From assembly GCA_958430865.1 (NCBI GenBank), contig CAUDNR010004338.1:31151-53412 (forward strand): DNA of 22,262 nucleotides. The letters run 5' to 3'. A program made the position numbers and the translations under genes. Of this stretch, positions 7,663 to 17,335 are shown in pieces. Source of the DNA: Entrophospora sp. SA101. Taxonomy: Eukaryota; Glomeromycota; Glomeromycetes; Entrophosporales; Entrophosporaceae. The notes below the pieces were generated by a model that saw only the letters and a program-made list of their open reading frames with translations, was not told the origin of the DNA and did no database searches. The stretch's first letter is position 1. Each line of letters starts with the position of its first letter.

Positions 7663-8963
7663 TCATCCTCTTGCTATTCCAATTCTCATTGTTAACATAG
7701 AGAGGAAAGTACATGAGGCGCCAATAACAAAAATGGACCATTTTGTTACTTCTGGCAAATAAATATATTTTCTAGAATTAGCAACACTCACTGAATTTAC
7801 ATCCATAAAAACATAAAGTGCATATAATGAAAATGTCATGCAATATGAGACTGTAACAAAATAGTTTCTATAAAAGTTCGGAAAGATTAGAAAAGTTAGA
7901 GAATAATTATTATAAAATTAATAATAATAATAATATCAATAATTAATTGGTTAATGATTGCTTACGCAAAAAAGTCCAATAGAAAAACGACGTTAAGTAT
8001 GTTTGCAATAAGATGTATAACCGAGCCAGCTATTAAAAGTAGTAATTGTTCAGGATAAGAGACTAGGTAAAATGCGCCTACATTTGGCGGCGATGCTGAC
8101 AATCCTTCGATGTCATCCTCTTCATCCAAATGTCGTTGATCATAATTATTTACATAATATTTTGTGGTCAGGTACGTCCTAACAAAATGTACCACAAGTG
8201 CATAATCAAGTATCAATCCTAAAAAAGAATAATAATTTTGGAATTTAAATTTTTTTGATTTAACTTTTAATCAATCAAAGAGTGTTTATTTTACCTTGAA
8301 ATTTGAAAAATAAAGCATCGTAAGGCCATTTAACATAAATAACAATCGAAGCTATTGACATAAAATATGTCAATAACCACAAAAATTGTTTTGTGGTTCT
8401 GAGTTGTCCACCTGACAAAAATGAAACTAATAGTGTAAGTTCAAAAAAGTTGTGCATCACTGCAAATGTTGTAAATAGTTTGGAGGGATCAATGATATAA
8501 TAGGCTATAATTGATGAAAATGTGCCCAAATTATAATGCGCAAAGTTTTTATTAAAGTATTGTGTTGATGTAAGAACGCTGCTGCTGACGCCATCGGTAT
8601 TGCTGGTCGAGCAAAAATATGTTTGGACTTTTTTGTTGGCTGGATGTGTAAAATATGCGTTTTTGTATGTAACGATTGAAGTAAGCAATGTAATTACAAT
8701 TCCAAGCAAACCCACTGATCTCATTCTGTCCCCATAAAGTGCTATAATATTACGATAATTCCAATTAATTCCAATAATAAATTAATAATTTCTGAATATT
8801 AATCGATATAGTTACCATCGAAGGGAGGATGCCATGTTGGAAAATGAGTGACTGGACTCTCGGCTTGGGGAATTTTTTTATCAGGAACAAACGCAAAACT
8901 AATTAACAAAATTCCATATGCAACGACAAATAATAAAACAATAAAAATTTTTAAAACTGACAT
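7663..8963 (-). CDS. Polytopic membrane protein, four exons, 350 aa, family not recognised
   Basis: Exons on the minus strand are 8816-8963, 8295-8741, 7966-8218 and 7663-7867. All introns are GT...AG (74-98 nt), junction phases agree, and the total is 1053 nt including the stop. The protein begins MSVLKIFIVLLFVVAYGILL, a signal anchor or first membrane segment (about 5-25). Further hydrophobic segments lie near residues 57-74, 135-158, 168-187, 196-212, 255-283, 285-304 and 324-344, giving 7 or 8 spans. Notable features are a short conserved-looking lumenal or cytosolic segment with two Trp/Pro motifs (FPTWHPPFD, residues 41-49), an Asn/Ser-rich loop (about 92-118), and an acidic loop HLDEEDDIEGL (228-238). 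The C-terminus is short and basic (RIGIARG). It shows no transporter signature I know. It looks intact, with normal codon use. It is probably a lineage-restricted integral membrane protein of the secretory pathway or plasma membrane; this is inference. Confidence 0.85.
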
Positions 8964-9254
8964 TTTTTAAAAAGATTTTTAAAGAAAATAAAATACAATC
9001 TCATATCATTTTGCCATTTATATGTTATTTAGATTTAATAAAGATAAAAAAAATCATAAACTTGTTATAATATGAACAAGATATTTTTTTTTATCAAAAC
9101 CTGTTCAATGATAATAGGGAAATTCTAATTTTGGATTCATTACTTTTCTTTTATTCATTCATTTATAATAATAATTAGCGGATTGTTTGAAATTGTTTAT
9201 TATTATCTTCCTTTGTTGGTCTTTTTTTTTTATTGATTGATCTAATTCGAGTAG
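8964..9254. promoter_or_regulatory. Upstream region of the membrane-protein gene
   Basis: AT-rich, with many A/T tracts and no supported gene. It must hold the promoter of the minus-strand gene starting at 8963. No specific element can be called. Confidence 0.3.
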
Positions 9255-9562
9255 ATTAATATTGCGGACCGTGCGACGTTTGATCATCTATTTAATATTA
9301 ATCGCTTACAAGATGGACAAAATGGTCAAAAGCCGTTCGCTTCATGCAGCATTACTACTATAAGAGGCATGGATAATAGAAAGGGTGTCAACGTCAAAAA
9401 TCATCACATATATACGTAAGGAACAATTTTAGAAACTATGCCCACTTAATAAAATTTTGAGAAATTTTCTGTTAAATGTTTTTTTTTAAAAATAGTAAAC
9501 AAGGCATCGGTGATAGAAACAAGGATAATTACAATTCATCACAAAAATTAACTTTAAGCTTA
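9255..9562 (+). other. Possible exon pair or relic of an unidentified gene
   Basis: Following a TAG acceptor, 9255-9415 is open for 53 codons with protein-like composition (ADRATFDHLFNINRLQDG, SCSITTIRGMDNRKGV) and ends at a perfect GTAAGG donor. An 80-nt interval ends in AATAG, and 9496-9562 continues in frame (KQGIGDRNKDNYNSS). No start codon or further exons are found. The second piece is a diverged direct repeat of the end of the first, so the gene model may be an artefact of duplication. Confidence 0.3.
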
Positions 9563-9596
9563 GTAACCATGCCAACTTGATAAAATTTCGGAGATT
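9364..9596. repeat. Diverged direct duplication, units of about 100 bp
   Basis: Unit 1 (9364-9465) and unit 2 (9501-9596) share AGGCAT..AT.GATAGAAA, then AA.TCATCAC, then A.GCC.ACTT.ATAAAATTT, in the same order and orientation at an offset of about 131-137 bp. The copies have many substitutions and small indels. Confidence 0.6.
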
Positions 9597-10209
9597 AAAA
9601 TAATATAATGCAGATCTTTTCTCAATTTTCTATTGTCCTTGTCCCAATATTGTCTGTCACCAAGAAGTTGTTGTTGTAAATTTCCTATTATATTAATATT
9701 AATATATTCCCAAAAAAAAACTTAATTGACGATCCGCCTATAAACAAGTAAACTCTAAATAGCCACTTTACTAATTGACGACTTTGTATAAAAAATGGTA
9801 GTACTTGTAATATTTTTTTATTTTGCATCTGGAACATATCTTACTATATACATTTTTTTTAAAGTTCGTGTAACTTATTAAAATAAACAAAAAACGAGAA
9901 TTTTTTAATTAAAGTTTCAAATTATTCCAACTATCCAACTATTATTCATAATAATTAATTTGATTGAACTTTATTCAAATAAAACTATTTCGAAACTCTG
10001 AAATTGTTTTTAAACTCCAAAAATATTTTAAAACTTCAAAATCATTTCAAAACTCCAAAAAAAAAGCAAAGTGACGCCATGTGATAAAAGATATAATCAA
10101 AAAAATTTATTTAATCACCGACATCCAACAGCACAGTAATCGTTGGGTATTATTAGCATTATCATTTCTTTTTGTTGTCCTAAAAATTTTTAGAAATCAA
10201 ACATTTACA
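9597..10209. other. Gene-free stretch with short tandem repeats
   Basis: No supported coding sequence. It contains the 19-bp tandem array described separately and scattered A/T tracts. Confidence 0.4.
9986..10061. repeat. Four-copy degenerate 19-bp tandem repeat
   Basis: Consecutive 19-mers start at 9986, 10005, 10024 and 10043: TATTTCGAAACTCTGAAAT, TGTTTTTAAACTCCAAAAA, TATTTTAAAACTTCAAAAT, CATTTCAAAACTCCAAAAA. The shared core is TTT..AAACTC.AAAA. Spacing is exact with no indels, so it is a real minisatellite. Confidence 0.75.
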
Positions 10210-10347
10210 TTAAAGAAGACAAGCACCATCATTATGTTGATATCCTGACAAAGGTGATCTCAAGTTGCAGTGAATGTAAAAAAAATTAATGTGATGCTCA
10301 CCTTCCAAAATATATCCAACATACAACACATCTTTAAATCTTGCCAT
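10210..10347 (-). CDS. Small open frame of 45 codons, doubtful
   Basis: An ATG at 10347 opens a frame starting MARFKDVLYVGYILEGEHH and ending at a TAA at 10210-10212. The residue mix is protein-like, and a GTGAGC donor lies after the 15th codon, so it could be a first exon. No continuing exon is convincing. The opposite strand also has an open frame here. I do not recognise it; it may be a relic. Confidence 0.2.
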   Translation of the reverse strand: MARFKDVLYVGYILEGEHHINFFYIHCNLRSPLSGYQHNDGACLL

Positions 10348-10431
10348 ATCTAACTAATTGTTGGGTCGTTTTTCAGTTTCCCGTATCTAGTATTTTTTAT
10401 CATATATGAATGTTTATATAATGATATTTCA

Positions 10432-10466
10432 GCTAATGATGATGATGATGATGATGATGATAATGA
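10432..10466. repeat. (GAT)n microsatellite
   Basis: A run of about nine GAT triplets with one AAT interruption, in non-coding DNA. Confidence 0.8.
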
Positions 10467-10493
10467 TAAATTTATTTTTATCTGAGGAAATTG

Positions 10494-10625
10494 TCAATAA
10501 TTCTTTTTTTTAGGTTTGGTTTTAGTGAACGACGGACGAGTAATTTGAATCAGAGGATCGCTTTTCTTTCGTTTAGAATTACGATCTCGAAGGCTTTTCG
10601 ACAGTTTAAATAAAAAATGTTGAAT
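10494..10625 (-). other. Possible terminal exon of a basic protein
   Basis: After a TTTAG acceptor, the minus strand is open for 43 codons to a TGA at 10494-10496, with a strongly basic sequence: SKSLRDRNSKRKKSDPLIQI, then RPSFTKTKPKKKNY. Base composition is visibly less AT-rich than the flanks. No upstream exon is found before the uL2 relic at 10778. It could be the surviving end of a nuclear or nucleolar protein gene. The plus strand is also open here for 34 codons, so the strand is uncertain. Confidence 0.3.
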
Positions 10626-10777
10626 CTAAATATGTGTGTAATATTATTATTTTTTATCTGTATGCTTACTACGCAAAAATATTAAATTTTTCTTTTATTA
10701 TATTATTTTTAAAAATATAACAACTTAATTTTTATAATAAAACATAAATATAATAATCAATATAATCAATAAACATG

Positions 10778-11581
10778 TTAAGCATTTTTGACCCTATTTG
10801 TGCCACTTTTTCCGGCAGCAATCAAATCAACCTAAAAAAATATATATAATTAATTAATAAATTATCACTCTTTGAAGAAAAAAATAAACATAATTGTTAT
10901 TATTATTAATATTACCTTTTGTCTAGGAACACTTCCCTAGAAACATTAGAAGCATTACTAATATGTTGATGATTACCACCACCATGAGGATGATCTACGA
11001 GATAGCAACACCACGAGTTTTAGGCCAACTATTTCTCTTAACTCTATATCTATGATAGGCACGGCCTGCTTTAAGCATAGTTTTGTCAATATGTCCACCT
11101 CCTGATACAATGCCAACAGTTCCGCGAGCAGATGAACTCACTACTTTTTTCGTTCCTGATGGCAACTTTGCCTTCGTCATGATTATGACCAATAATTGTT
11201 GCATAATTTCCTGATGTTCTGGCCAATGAACCACGACCTCCAATTTTTTTCCTCAACATTACATATAACCGTACCTTCCGGCATCGCATTTAATGGTAAT
11301 ATGTTGTCAACTGTTAAAGCTTGCCTTTTTACCACAATATATAAATTGCAAAAAAATCCCTATTTCATTTTCAACGATATTACTAAATCTATTATATCTA
11401 ATTTATTTTACATAATGATGCGTATCACGGAATCAAACTTTTGCTAAAGGTGCGCCACGACTGAATTACTTTGACTATACCTCTAAATGTATTCATTATG
11501 TTCAGCATAATCTAATGATCTTAACTTAGCGGCACCTTTACGAAGTCTAGTATGAGATTTGAAATGGATAACACGCCTCAT
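10778..11581 (-). pseudogene. Ribosomal protein uL2 (RPL8/L2) pseudogene
   Basis: Functional uL2 is an essential large-subunit ribosomal protein at the peptidyl-transferase centre. This copy follows the family from end to end but in several frames. Recognisable blocks in order are [135 protein letters not shown] and KVDLIAA. Stops follow HNEYI, LAKV and HHYVK, and there are at least four frameshifts, for example in a 7-A run near 11245 and before HPHGGG. An 84-nt GT...AG intron (10832-10915) remains between RQK and VDLIAA, so it is not a simple processed copy. The C-terminus has also drifted. A functional paralog must exist elsewhere. Its first codon faces the PPWD1 start 104 bp away. Confidence 0.9.
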
Positions 11582-11685
11582 TTTGCTTTTTTAAAAAAAA
11601 AATTGCTAGATGTTACACGATGTTAAACATTAAAATTCACGTGGTCCACAGGTCAAAAGATTAATCTTCAAAATAAAAATAAAAA
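11582..11685. promoter_or_regulatory. Short divergent intergenic region (uL2 relic / PPWD1)
   Basis: Only 104 bp separate the old uL2 start and the PPWD1 ATG. It contains TTCACGTGGTCC near 11637-11648, an E-box-like CACGTG, and no clear TATA box. It probably carries the PPWD1 promoter and may once have served both genes. Confidence 0.4.
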
Positions 11686-14600
11686 ATGTCTGGAAAACGT
11701 GTAAAAGAAGATGAAGAGGAAAATGTTGATCAAGTTTCTGGTATTTTAAAAAAAACCTAATATGAAAAGTAAAAAATCTTCCCTGGTTTTAAAACAACTA
11801 ATTAAATATTATATATAACCTTTACTTTTTACTCTAGATACTGATATAGGTCCAGTTTTACCAACAGCAGAAAATTTACCGAAAAAGAAGAAACGAGGTA
11901 AGTCAACTAAAATATATCCCTCTTTTGGAAAACCATCATCCATTTATCCAATTATTTAATAATAATAATAATATAATAATTTTATTTTTAGTTTTAATTC
12001 ATGAAAAATTGTATTTGGATCATTTACCTTCTTCTGATATGTACGAACGAAGCTATATGCATCGTGATGTTTTGGGCTATGTAATGGTTACAAAGTAAAA
12101 AGCTTTCTCATTCTTTTTTTCATAGTTATTTGATTATTGATATATATATGTGTGTGTGTACATTTATATAATATTTATTATATAGGACTGAATTTATAAT
12201 AACTACATCTGTTGATGGGCATTTGAAATTTTGGAAGAAAAGTGGCAAAGGAATTGAATTTGTTAAACATTTCCGGTCACATTTAGGTAAATAATAATAA
12301 TAATAATAATTTTTTTTTTTCTTATTAATAAATATTTTATAACTTTTTGATTTTTAGGAAACATTTCTGGTATATCTGTATCAGCCGATGGGTTATTATT
12401 TGCTTCAATTGGGATTGACAAATCATTAAAAGTGTATGATATTGTTAATTTTGGTATGACTTTTTTTTAAAATTATTTGAATTTTTTGAATTTTATGATA
12501 AAAATCAAATAAATATAAATCTTATTTTTTAGACATGATCAACATGATAAAATTAAATTATGTACCAAATAGTGTTTGTTGGATTCATAGAAGTGGTCAA
12601 GCACAACCTTTAGTTGCATGGTGAATAATTAGTTCATAATATTAATTTAAATGGGGATATGGTTTTCTTTTAATATTGAATTAATATTTAAATCAAATTT
12701 CTTTTTGATAGTTCTGATCATGATTCTGGGAACATTTATATTTATGATGGTCGAGGAGATGGTCAACCATTACATCGTATTTTAACAATGCATTCAAGCC
12801 CTGTTCATGTGATGGCAGTATGTAATATTAATGTGATTATTTTTAAGAAAAATTTTTTTGTATAAATTAAGGTTGATTTTTTTTAAATGTTTTTATAGTA
12901 TAATGAACTCTACCATTGTGTTGTGTCAGTAGATACATCTGGGATGATGGAATATTGGGAACCGGAAGAACCATTTGAATTACCAAAATCAATTTCATTT
13001 GAATATAAATCTGATACAGATCTTTATGAATTCAAAAAGGTAACCTTTACCAAATGATAGTTTTTATTTTGTTTTAAAAAAAACTTACTTCCTCAAACAT
13101 TTTTTTTTTGTTCTCTAAAGGCTAAAACAATGCCAACATCTTTGTCATTTTCTCAAGACAATGAACAATTTGTTACTATGAGCATTGGAGATCATCAAAT
13201 TAGAGTCTTTAAATTTAAAACGGGGAAGATGACAAGAAAATATGATGAATCGTTGTCTGTTATAAGTGAAATGCAACAGGTTTGTGTAGATTTTATGTAA
13301 AAAATGTATATAAATATATATTATATCTTTTAAATGATTATCTAAACAGTCAAAGATGACGTCTCATAGGCTGGAACAACTATTTATAAATTAGATGACA
13401 TGGAGTTCGGTCGACGATTGGCTGTTGAACGCGAATTAGAAAAAACTCTACAAGCAAGTACTATGAACGCAGGTAATAATAATTGATTTGAGCATTTTCA
13501 AATTTCAATAAGAAATTTATTTTTAAAATTAAGATGTTAATGAAAATATTTTTTTGGCGGGACAAGTGTTTGATGAAAGTGGTAATTTTATAATTTATCC
13601 CACAATGTTGGGAATTAAAGGTATGTTTCAACAAAATAAACGTGATGAAATTATTCTTAATATTTATATCAATACCAATATTAATTTTTCATTTTTTTTT
13701 TTCAAGTTGTTAATTTAAGTACAAATAAAGTGGTAAGGTTAATTGGTAAGACAGAATCACATCGATTTTTAAATATTGGATTGTATCAAGGAGCACCAAA
13801 GAAAAAATCTTTGATTACTTTGGTAAGTTGGCATTTGGGAGATTTCTAGTAATATGTGATTAGGAACCTCTCTGACCAAAATTGAGTTATTGCATAATAT
13901 ATCTATATTACAACTTGTGAGAAAATCAACCATGTTTGCTTAGCATAATAATGAGACATAAGACTTTGAAATTTAATATGAATATCAAATAACATAATTT
14001 TGCAGGGACTGTTACTCAAAAAAAATTTTATTATGTTCCTAACCACATCTTGCTAGAAATCATCCCATTTTTTAAAAAATAAATAAAAACTGTCTCATAT
14101 AATTCCAATTAATTAGTCTTTTATTTAGGCATTGGCTGCATCTGACAATCCTTTAATGAAAGAAAGTGAGGTAACAGACCCCACATTATTTTGTACGGCA
14201 TATAAACGAAATCGATTCTTTATGTTTACAACTCGAGAACCTGATGCGTTAGTAATAGAATTTTTTTTTTTTTCAAAAATTAAAAAGATGATTCATTATG
14301 CAAAATATATTTACACACATCTATATTCATTTTTATATATCTAAATAGTCAAGATTCACATAAAGGTGATCGAGATGTTTATAATGAGAAGCCATCACGT
14401 GAAGAACAAACTGTAGCTACTGCAACGCCCACAAAACAAAAATTGGGACACACGGCCATAATACGTACAACGGCCGGTGACATTCATATCAGACTGTTCC
14501 CGGACTATGCACCAAAGGCTGTTGAGAATTTTGTTACACATTCGAAAAATGGTTATTATAACAATGTAATTTTTCATCGTATAATTAAAGGATTTATGAT

Positions 14601-15086
14601 TCAAACTGGTGATCCATTAGGTATGATTTAATTATATATATTCTTGATTGTATATATTAAATTTATCTTTTTTGATTTAATTAATAATTGATTATTTTTT
14701 TTAAAAAAAAGGTGATGGTACTGGAGGAGAATCAATATGGGGAACAGATTTTGAAGACGAATTTCATCATGATCTTAAACATGATTGTCCGTATACTGTT
14801 AGTATGGCCAATGCAGGACCAAATACTAATGGTTCACAATTTTTCATCACAATTGTTCCTACAGTAAGTAATAATATTAGTTTTCTTGAATTAGAAAATT
14901 CGATTTGTAAAAAAGCTAATAACTTTTTTTTATGGGGAAAATAAGCCTTGGCTTAATAATAAACATACAATATTTGGACGTGCAACTGCTGGTATGGATG
15001 TTATTCACACCATAGAAAATATTAAAACTGACAAGATGGATAAACCATATGAAGATATAAAGATCCTGAACATTGAAATTAGATAA
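11686..15086 (+). CDS. PPWD1: PPWD1: WD40-repeat peptidyl-prolyl cis-trans isomerase (spliceosomal cyclophilin)
   Basis: Catalyses cis-trans isomerisation of prolyl bonds; its homologues are nuclear and associate with the spliceosome. Sixteen exons: 11686-11740, 11838-11897, 11992-12094, 12186-12286, 12358-12453, 12533-12620, 12712-12817, 12899-13039, 13121-13279, 13370-13472, 13534-13620, 13707-13822, 14129-14247, 14349-14620, 14712-14863, 14946-15086. All junctions are GT...AG and in frame, giving 1899 nt (632 aa; human PPWD1 is about 646). The N-terminus has a basic KKKKR stretch, then [11 protein letters not shown] and WD40 blades ([54 protein letters not shown]). A linker with [15 protein letters not shown] and TMLGIKVVNL follows. 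The cyclophilin domain (about 476-632) has the catalytic [23 protein letters not shown], and the cyclosporin-site Trp in [11 protein letters not shown]. It appears fully functional. Only the 306-nt intron at 13823-14128 is long. Confidence 0.97.
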
Positions 15087-15282
15087 TGATAATGATAATG
15101 ATATGATCATTCTATTATATAACTTTATTGGTGGAAAAAGGATTTTTTTCTTTAATTTACAATTTTTCTTTAAAAAAAATAAAATACAATTTCATTTTTT
15201 ACATATATATAGATAGATAATAAATAATACAAAATTATCTTTAAATAATAAATTAAATGTTTTTTCTAAAAGCAATAAAAAA

Positions 15283-17043
15283 TCATTTTGGAGTACCAAA
15301 TATTTTGGTTTCCATTAGTTCTTCTATACATTCTATAGTTGCAGAAGCTAATAATTGTTTCATATTTTCAGTATTTCTTATAATTGACCAATTACCATGT
15401 ACAAAATCTAAAGCTGATTTCTTTAATTGTAATTTACTAGACAAAATATCTGAATCCCAAGCAACTTTTAATACTTGATCCCAATTATCATAATTTATCA
15501 AATTTACCAATTGATCAGCTGCTAATTTACACAAATTTTCTAATCCCATTATCCCAGAATTGATGTAAATATCTTTTAGCAGATCAAATGATAAATTATC
15601 CTTTAATTTCAAAGAATATAAATAATAAACTATTGCATTAAACGTTTCATATTTTACATGCTTTATTGGCATCTTCAAACTACATCCACCACCACCACCA
15701 CCACCACCACCACCACCACTATTATTACTATTATTATCATTAAATAATTTGTCAAAATATTCTGATCGTTGTGAAAGTATTATACGATGAGCTTTTATAG
15801 AATTTTTTGTATTAGCATTATTATAATTTTCCTCTTCAAATGTAAATTCCACATCAAAATAAGCGTCATGATTGTAAAATCTCTCGAATGTAGTTAAAGA
15901 TTGTTCATTATTGAATCCTTTATAATAATCTTGAAACTGTGATTTAGTATAGGTATAAATATGAAGTTTTACTAATAAATTAATTTCTTCTCCTTGAACA
16001 CTATTTAGATTAATGCTATCGTTACTACTACTCCTCCTATGATTATTATTGGTGGTAATATCATCATTACTATAAAAGTTATTAATATTAAAATTGTCGA
16101 TTGTATTACTATTACCATTAACATTACTACTGTTATTTAACCAGAGATCCAATGGAGAGGAAAACAAACTCTGGAATGTTCCAATTGAAGGGAACCCATT
16201 GATAACACGTGCACCTTGTAAATCAAAATCAAATTTTTGCGTGTTAGTTTCATACACCAAAGATAAAGAATCCTTCGAAGAATCAATTGATGTTGTCGTT
16301 GCTGTTGATGAAAACGATGATGATGGCGACAATGAATCGTTTGAAGGGTTTTTTATGCGATAAACTAAAAATTTGAATTCGATGTTATTTCTTTCGATGC
16401 AACAATTATTTTTTTCAAAAGGTGTTTGAATTGCTTCCAAGTATAACGATACAAGATTTGGATGATCATGTATTCCATTTGGATAAATTCTCATTCGCCA
16501 AGCATAATCAGAATCTTCATCAGCCGTCGTTATCATTGACGATGGCTCCGTTGTAAGATTTGATGATAACATTGGATTTAAATTTTGTTGTTGATGTTGT
16601 TGTGGCGGTGGTGGGTTTAAACAACTTGTATCATTTATGCCTCTAGGTGATTTAATTCTGTCGCTGTATAAAAAAGTGTTGTTGGGCATTAATTTGACCA
16701 AATCCTGAAAGCCTCGTATTGACCAAGAGTAAACGAATTCTTGAGGTTTTATTTGTTGTTGAAATGGTAATCTTATGGATAGATCCGGAAAGGACAAAAA
16801 TGACTTTGAGGGTATTTCTTGTTGAAGCTGTTGCCGCTGTTGTTGTTGTTGGAAATTAATGTTATTTGAGGGGGTTGCTGTTGGAAATAATTGTGGATTA
16901 TTCAGTACATATGTTGGATATTGTTGTGTCATTGATCGAGTTCGTAATGGTCGTCGCCGCCGTGCTAATAATTGTGAAGGTGCTGTAGTTGAAGGGGCTG
17001 ATAACGGGACAGTTGGCAATGGGACAGAAGTTCTTCGTGGCAT
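15283..17043 (-). CDS. MATH-BTB domain protein (probable CUL3 substrate adaptor), single exon
   Basis: 586 aa. MATH-BTB proteins of the SPOP type bind substrates through MATH and recruit cullin-3 through BTB. Residues 1-100 are a disordered leader rich in Pro, Ser, Arg (ARRRRPLRTR) and Gln. The MATH-like fold begins at about 103 (FVYSWSIRGFQDL), continues at 178-231 (SDYAWRMRIYPNGIHDHPN, VSLYLEAIQTPFE, IEFKFLVYRIKN), and a late strand lies at 354-365 (INLLVKLHIYTY). It is interrupted by Gln/Pro, Ser/Thr and Asn-rich inserts. BTB is at about 394-510 (FDVEFTF, KAHRIILSQRSEYFDKLF, YETFNAIVYYLYSLKL), with a BACK-like helical end to 586. Eleven Gly residues (443-453), encoded by a CCA-type repeat, sit in a BTB loop. 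The start is the first ATG, preceded by a TATATATA run at 17059-17066. Loss of sequence identity and long inserts make substrate prediction impossible. Confidence 0.88.
   Translation of the reverse strand: MPRRTSVPLPTVPLSAPSTTAPSQLLARRRRPLRTRSMTQQYPTYVLNNPQLFPTATPSNNINFQQQQQRQQLQQEIPSKSFLSFPDLSIRLPFQQQIKPQEFVYSWSIRGFQDLVKLMPNNTFLYSDRIKSPRGINDTSCLNPPPPQQHQQQNLNPMLSSNLTTEPSSMITTADEDSDYAWRMRIYPNGIHDHPNLVSLYLEAIQTPFEKNNCCIERNNIEFKFLVYRIKNPSNDSLSPSSSFSSTATTTSIDSSKDSLSLVYETNTQKFDFDLQGARVINGFPSIGTFQSLFSSPLDLWLNNSSNVNGNSNTIDNFNINNFYSNDDITTNNNHRRSSSNDSINLNSVQGEEINLLVKLHIYTYTKSQFQDYYKGFNNEQSLTTFERFYNHDAYFDVEFTFEEENYNNANTKNSIKAHRIILSQRSEYFDKLFNDNNSNNSGGGGGGGGGGGCSLKMPIKHVKYETFNAIVYYLYSLKLKDNLSFDLLKDIYINSGIMGLENLCKLAADQLVNLINYDNWDQVLKVAWDSDILSSKLQLKKSALDFVHGNWSIIRNTENMKQLLASATIECIEELMETKIFGTPK
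15684..15719. repeat. Trinucleotide repeat encoding poly-Gly in the MATH-BTB gene
   Basis: About 11-12 CCA units on the plus strand (GGT/TGG on the coding strand) encode Gly443-453. The pure triplet run in a BTB loop is likely to vary in length between strains without shifting the frame. Confidence 0.85.
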
Positions 17044-17335
17044 TGTTATTATGTCGATTATATATATATTTATATTTTTAAAAATAATTTTTTTTCTCTC
17101 TTGAAGAAAAAGAAAAAAAAATTATGTATTATAATGTCCATTATTATTTATTGTGTTATTATGTATTATATTAGAAATAGAAAACTTCTAGAAATATAAA
17201 TTATTCCCAAACAAAACAATAATTGATGTAACTTGAAAATGTCAATAATTGATTTTTGAAAAGGTAATTTTTTTTCCTTTAATAAATTTATTTATATACT
17301 ATAATACAATTAAAAAAAAAAAAAAAAAAAAAAAA
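17044..17335. promoter_or_regulatory. Divergent promoter region between MATH-BTB gene and kinase pseudogene
   Basis: 292 bp of AT-rich DNA between two outward-facing start codons. It holds TATATATA runs near the MATH-BTB start, an AACTTCTAGAAAT stretch resembling half of a heat-shock element near 17187-17199, and a pure 25-A tract (17312-17336) whose last A begins the kinase ATG. No binding site can be asserted. Confidence 0.4.

Noticed and set aside
11196..11447. 83-codon plus-strand frame
   Set aside because: Antisense shadow of the uL2 pseudogene, whose blocks match a known family.
14395..14604. Minus-strand frame inside PPWD1
   Set aside because: Antisense to the exon that encodes the start of the cyclophilin domain.
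16094..17104. Plus-strand frames within the MATH-BTB gene
   Set aside because: Antisense to a 586-codon frame with recognisable MATH and BTB motifs.
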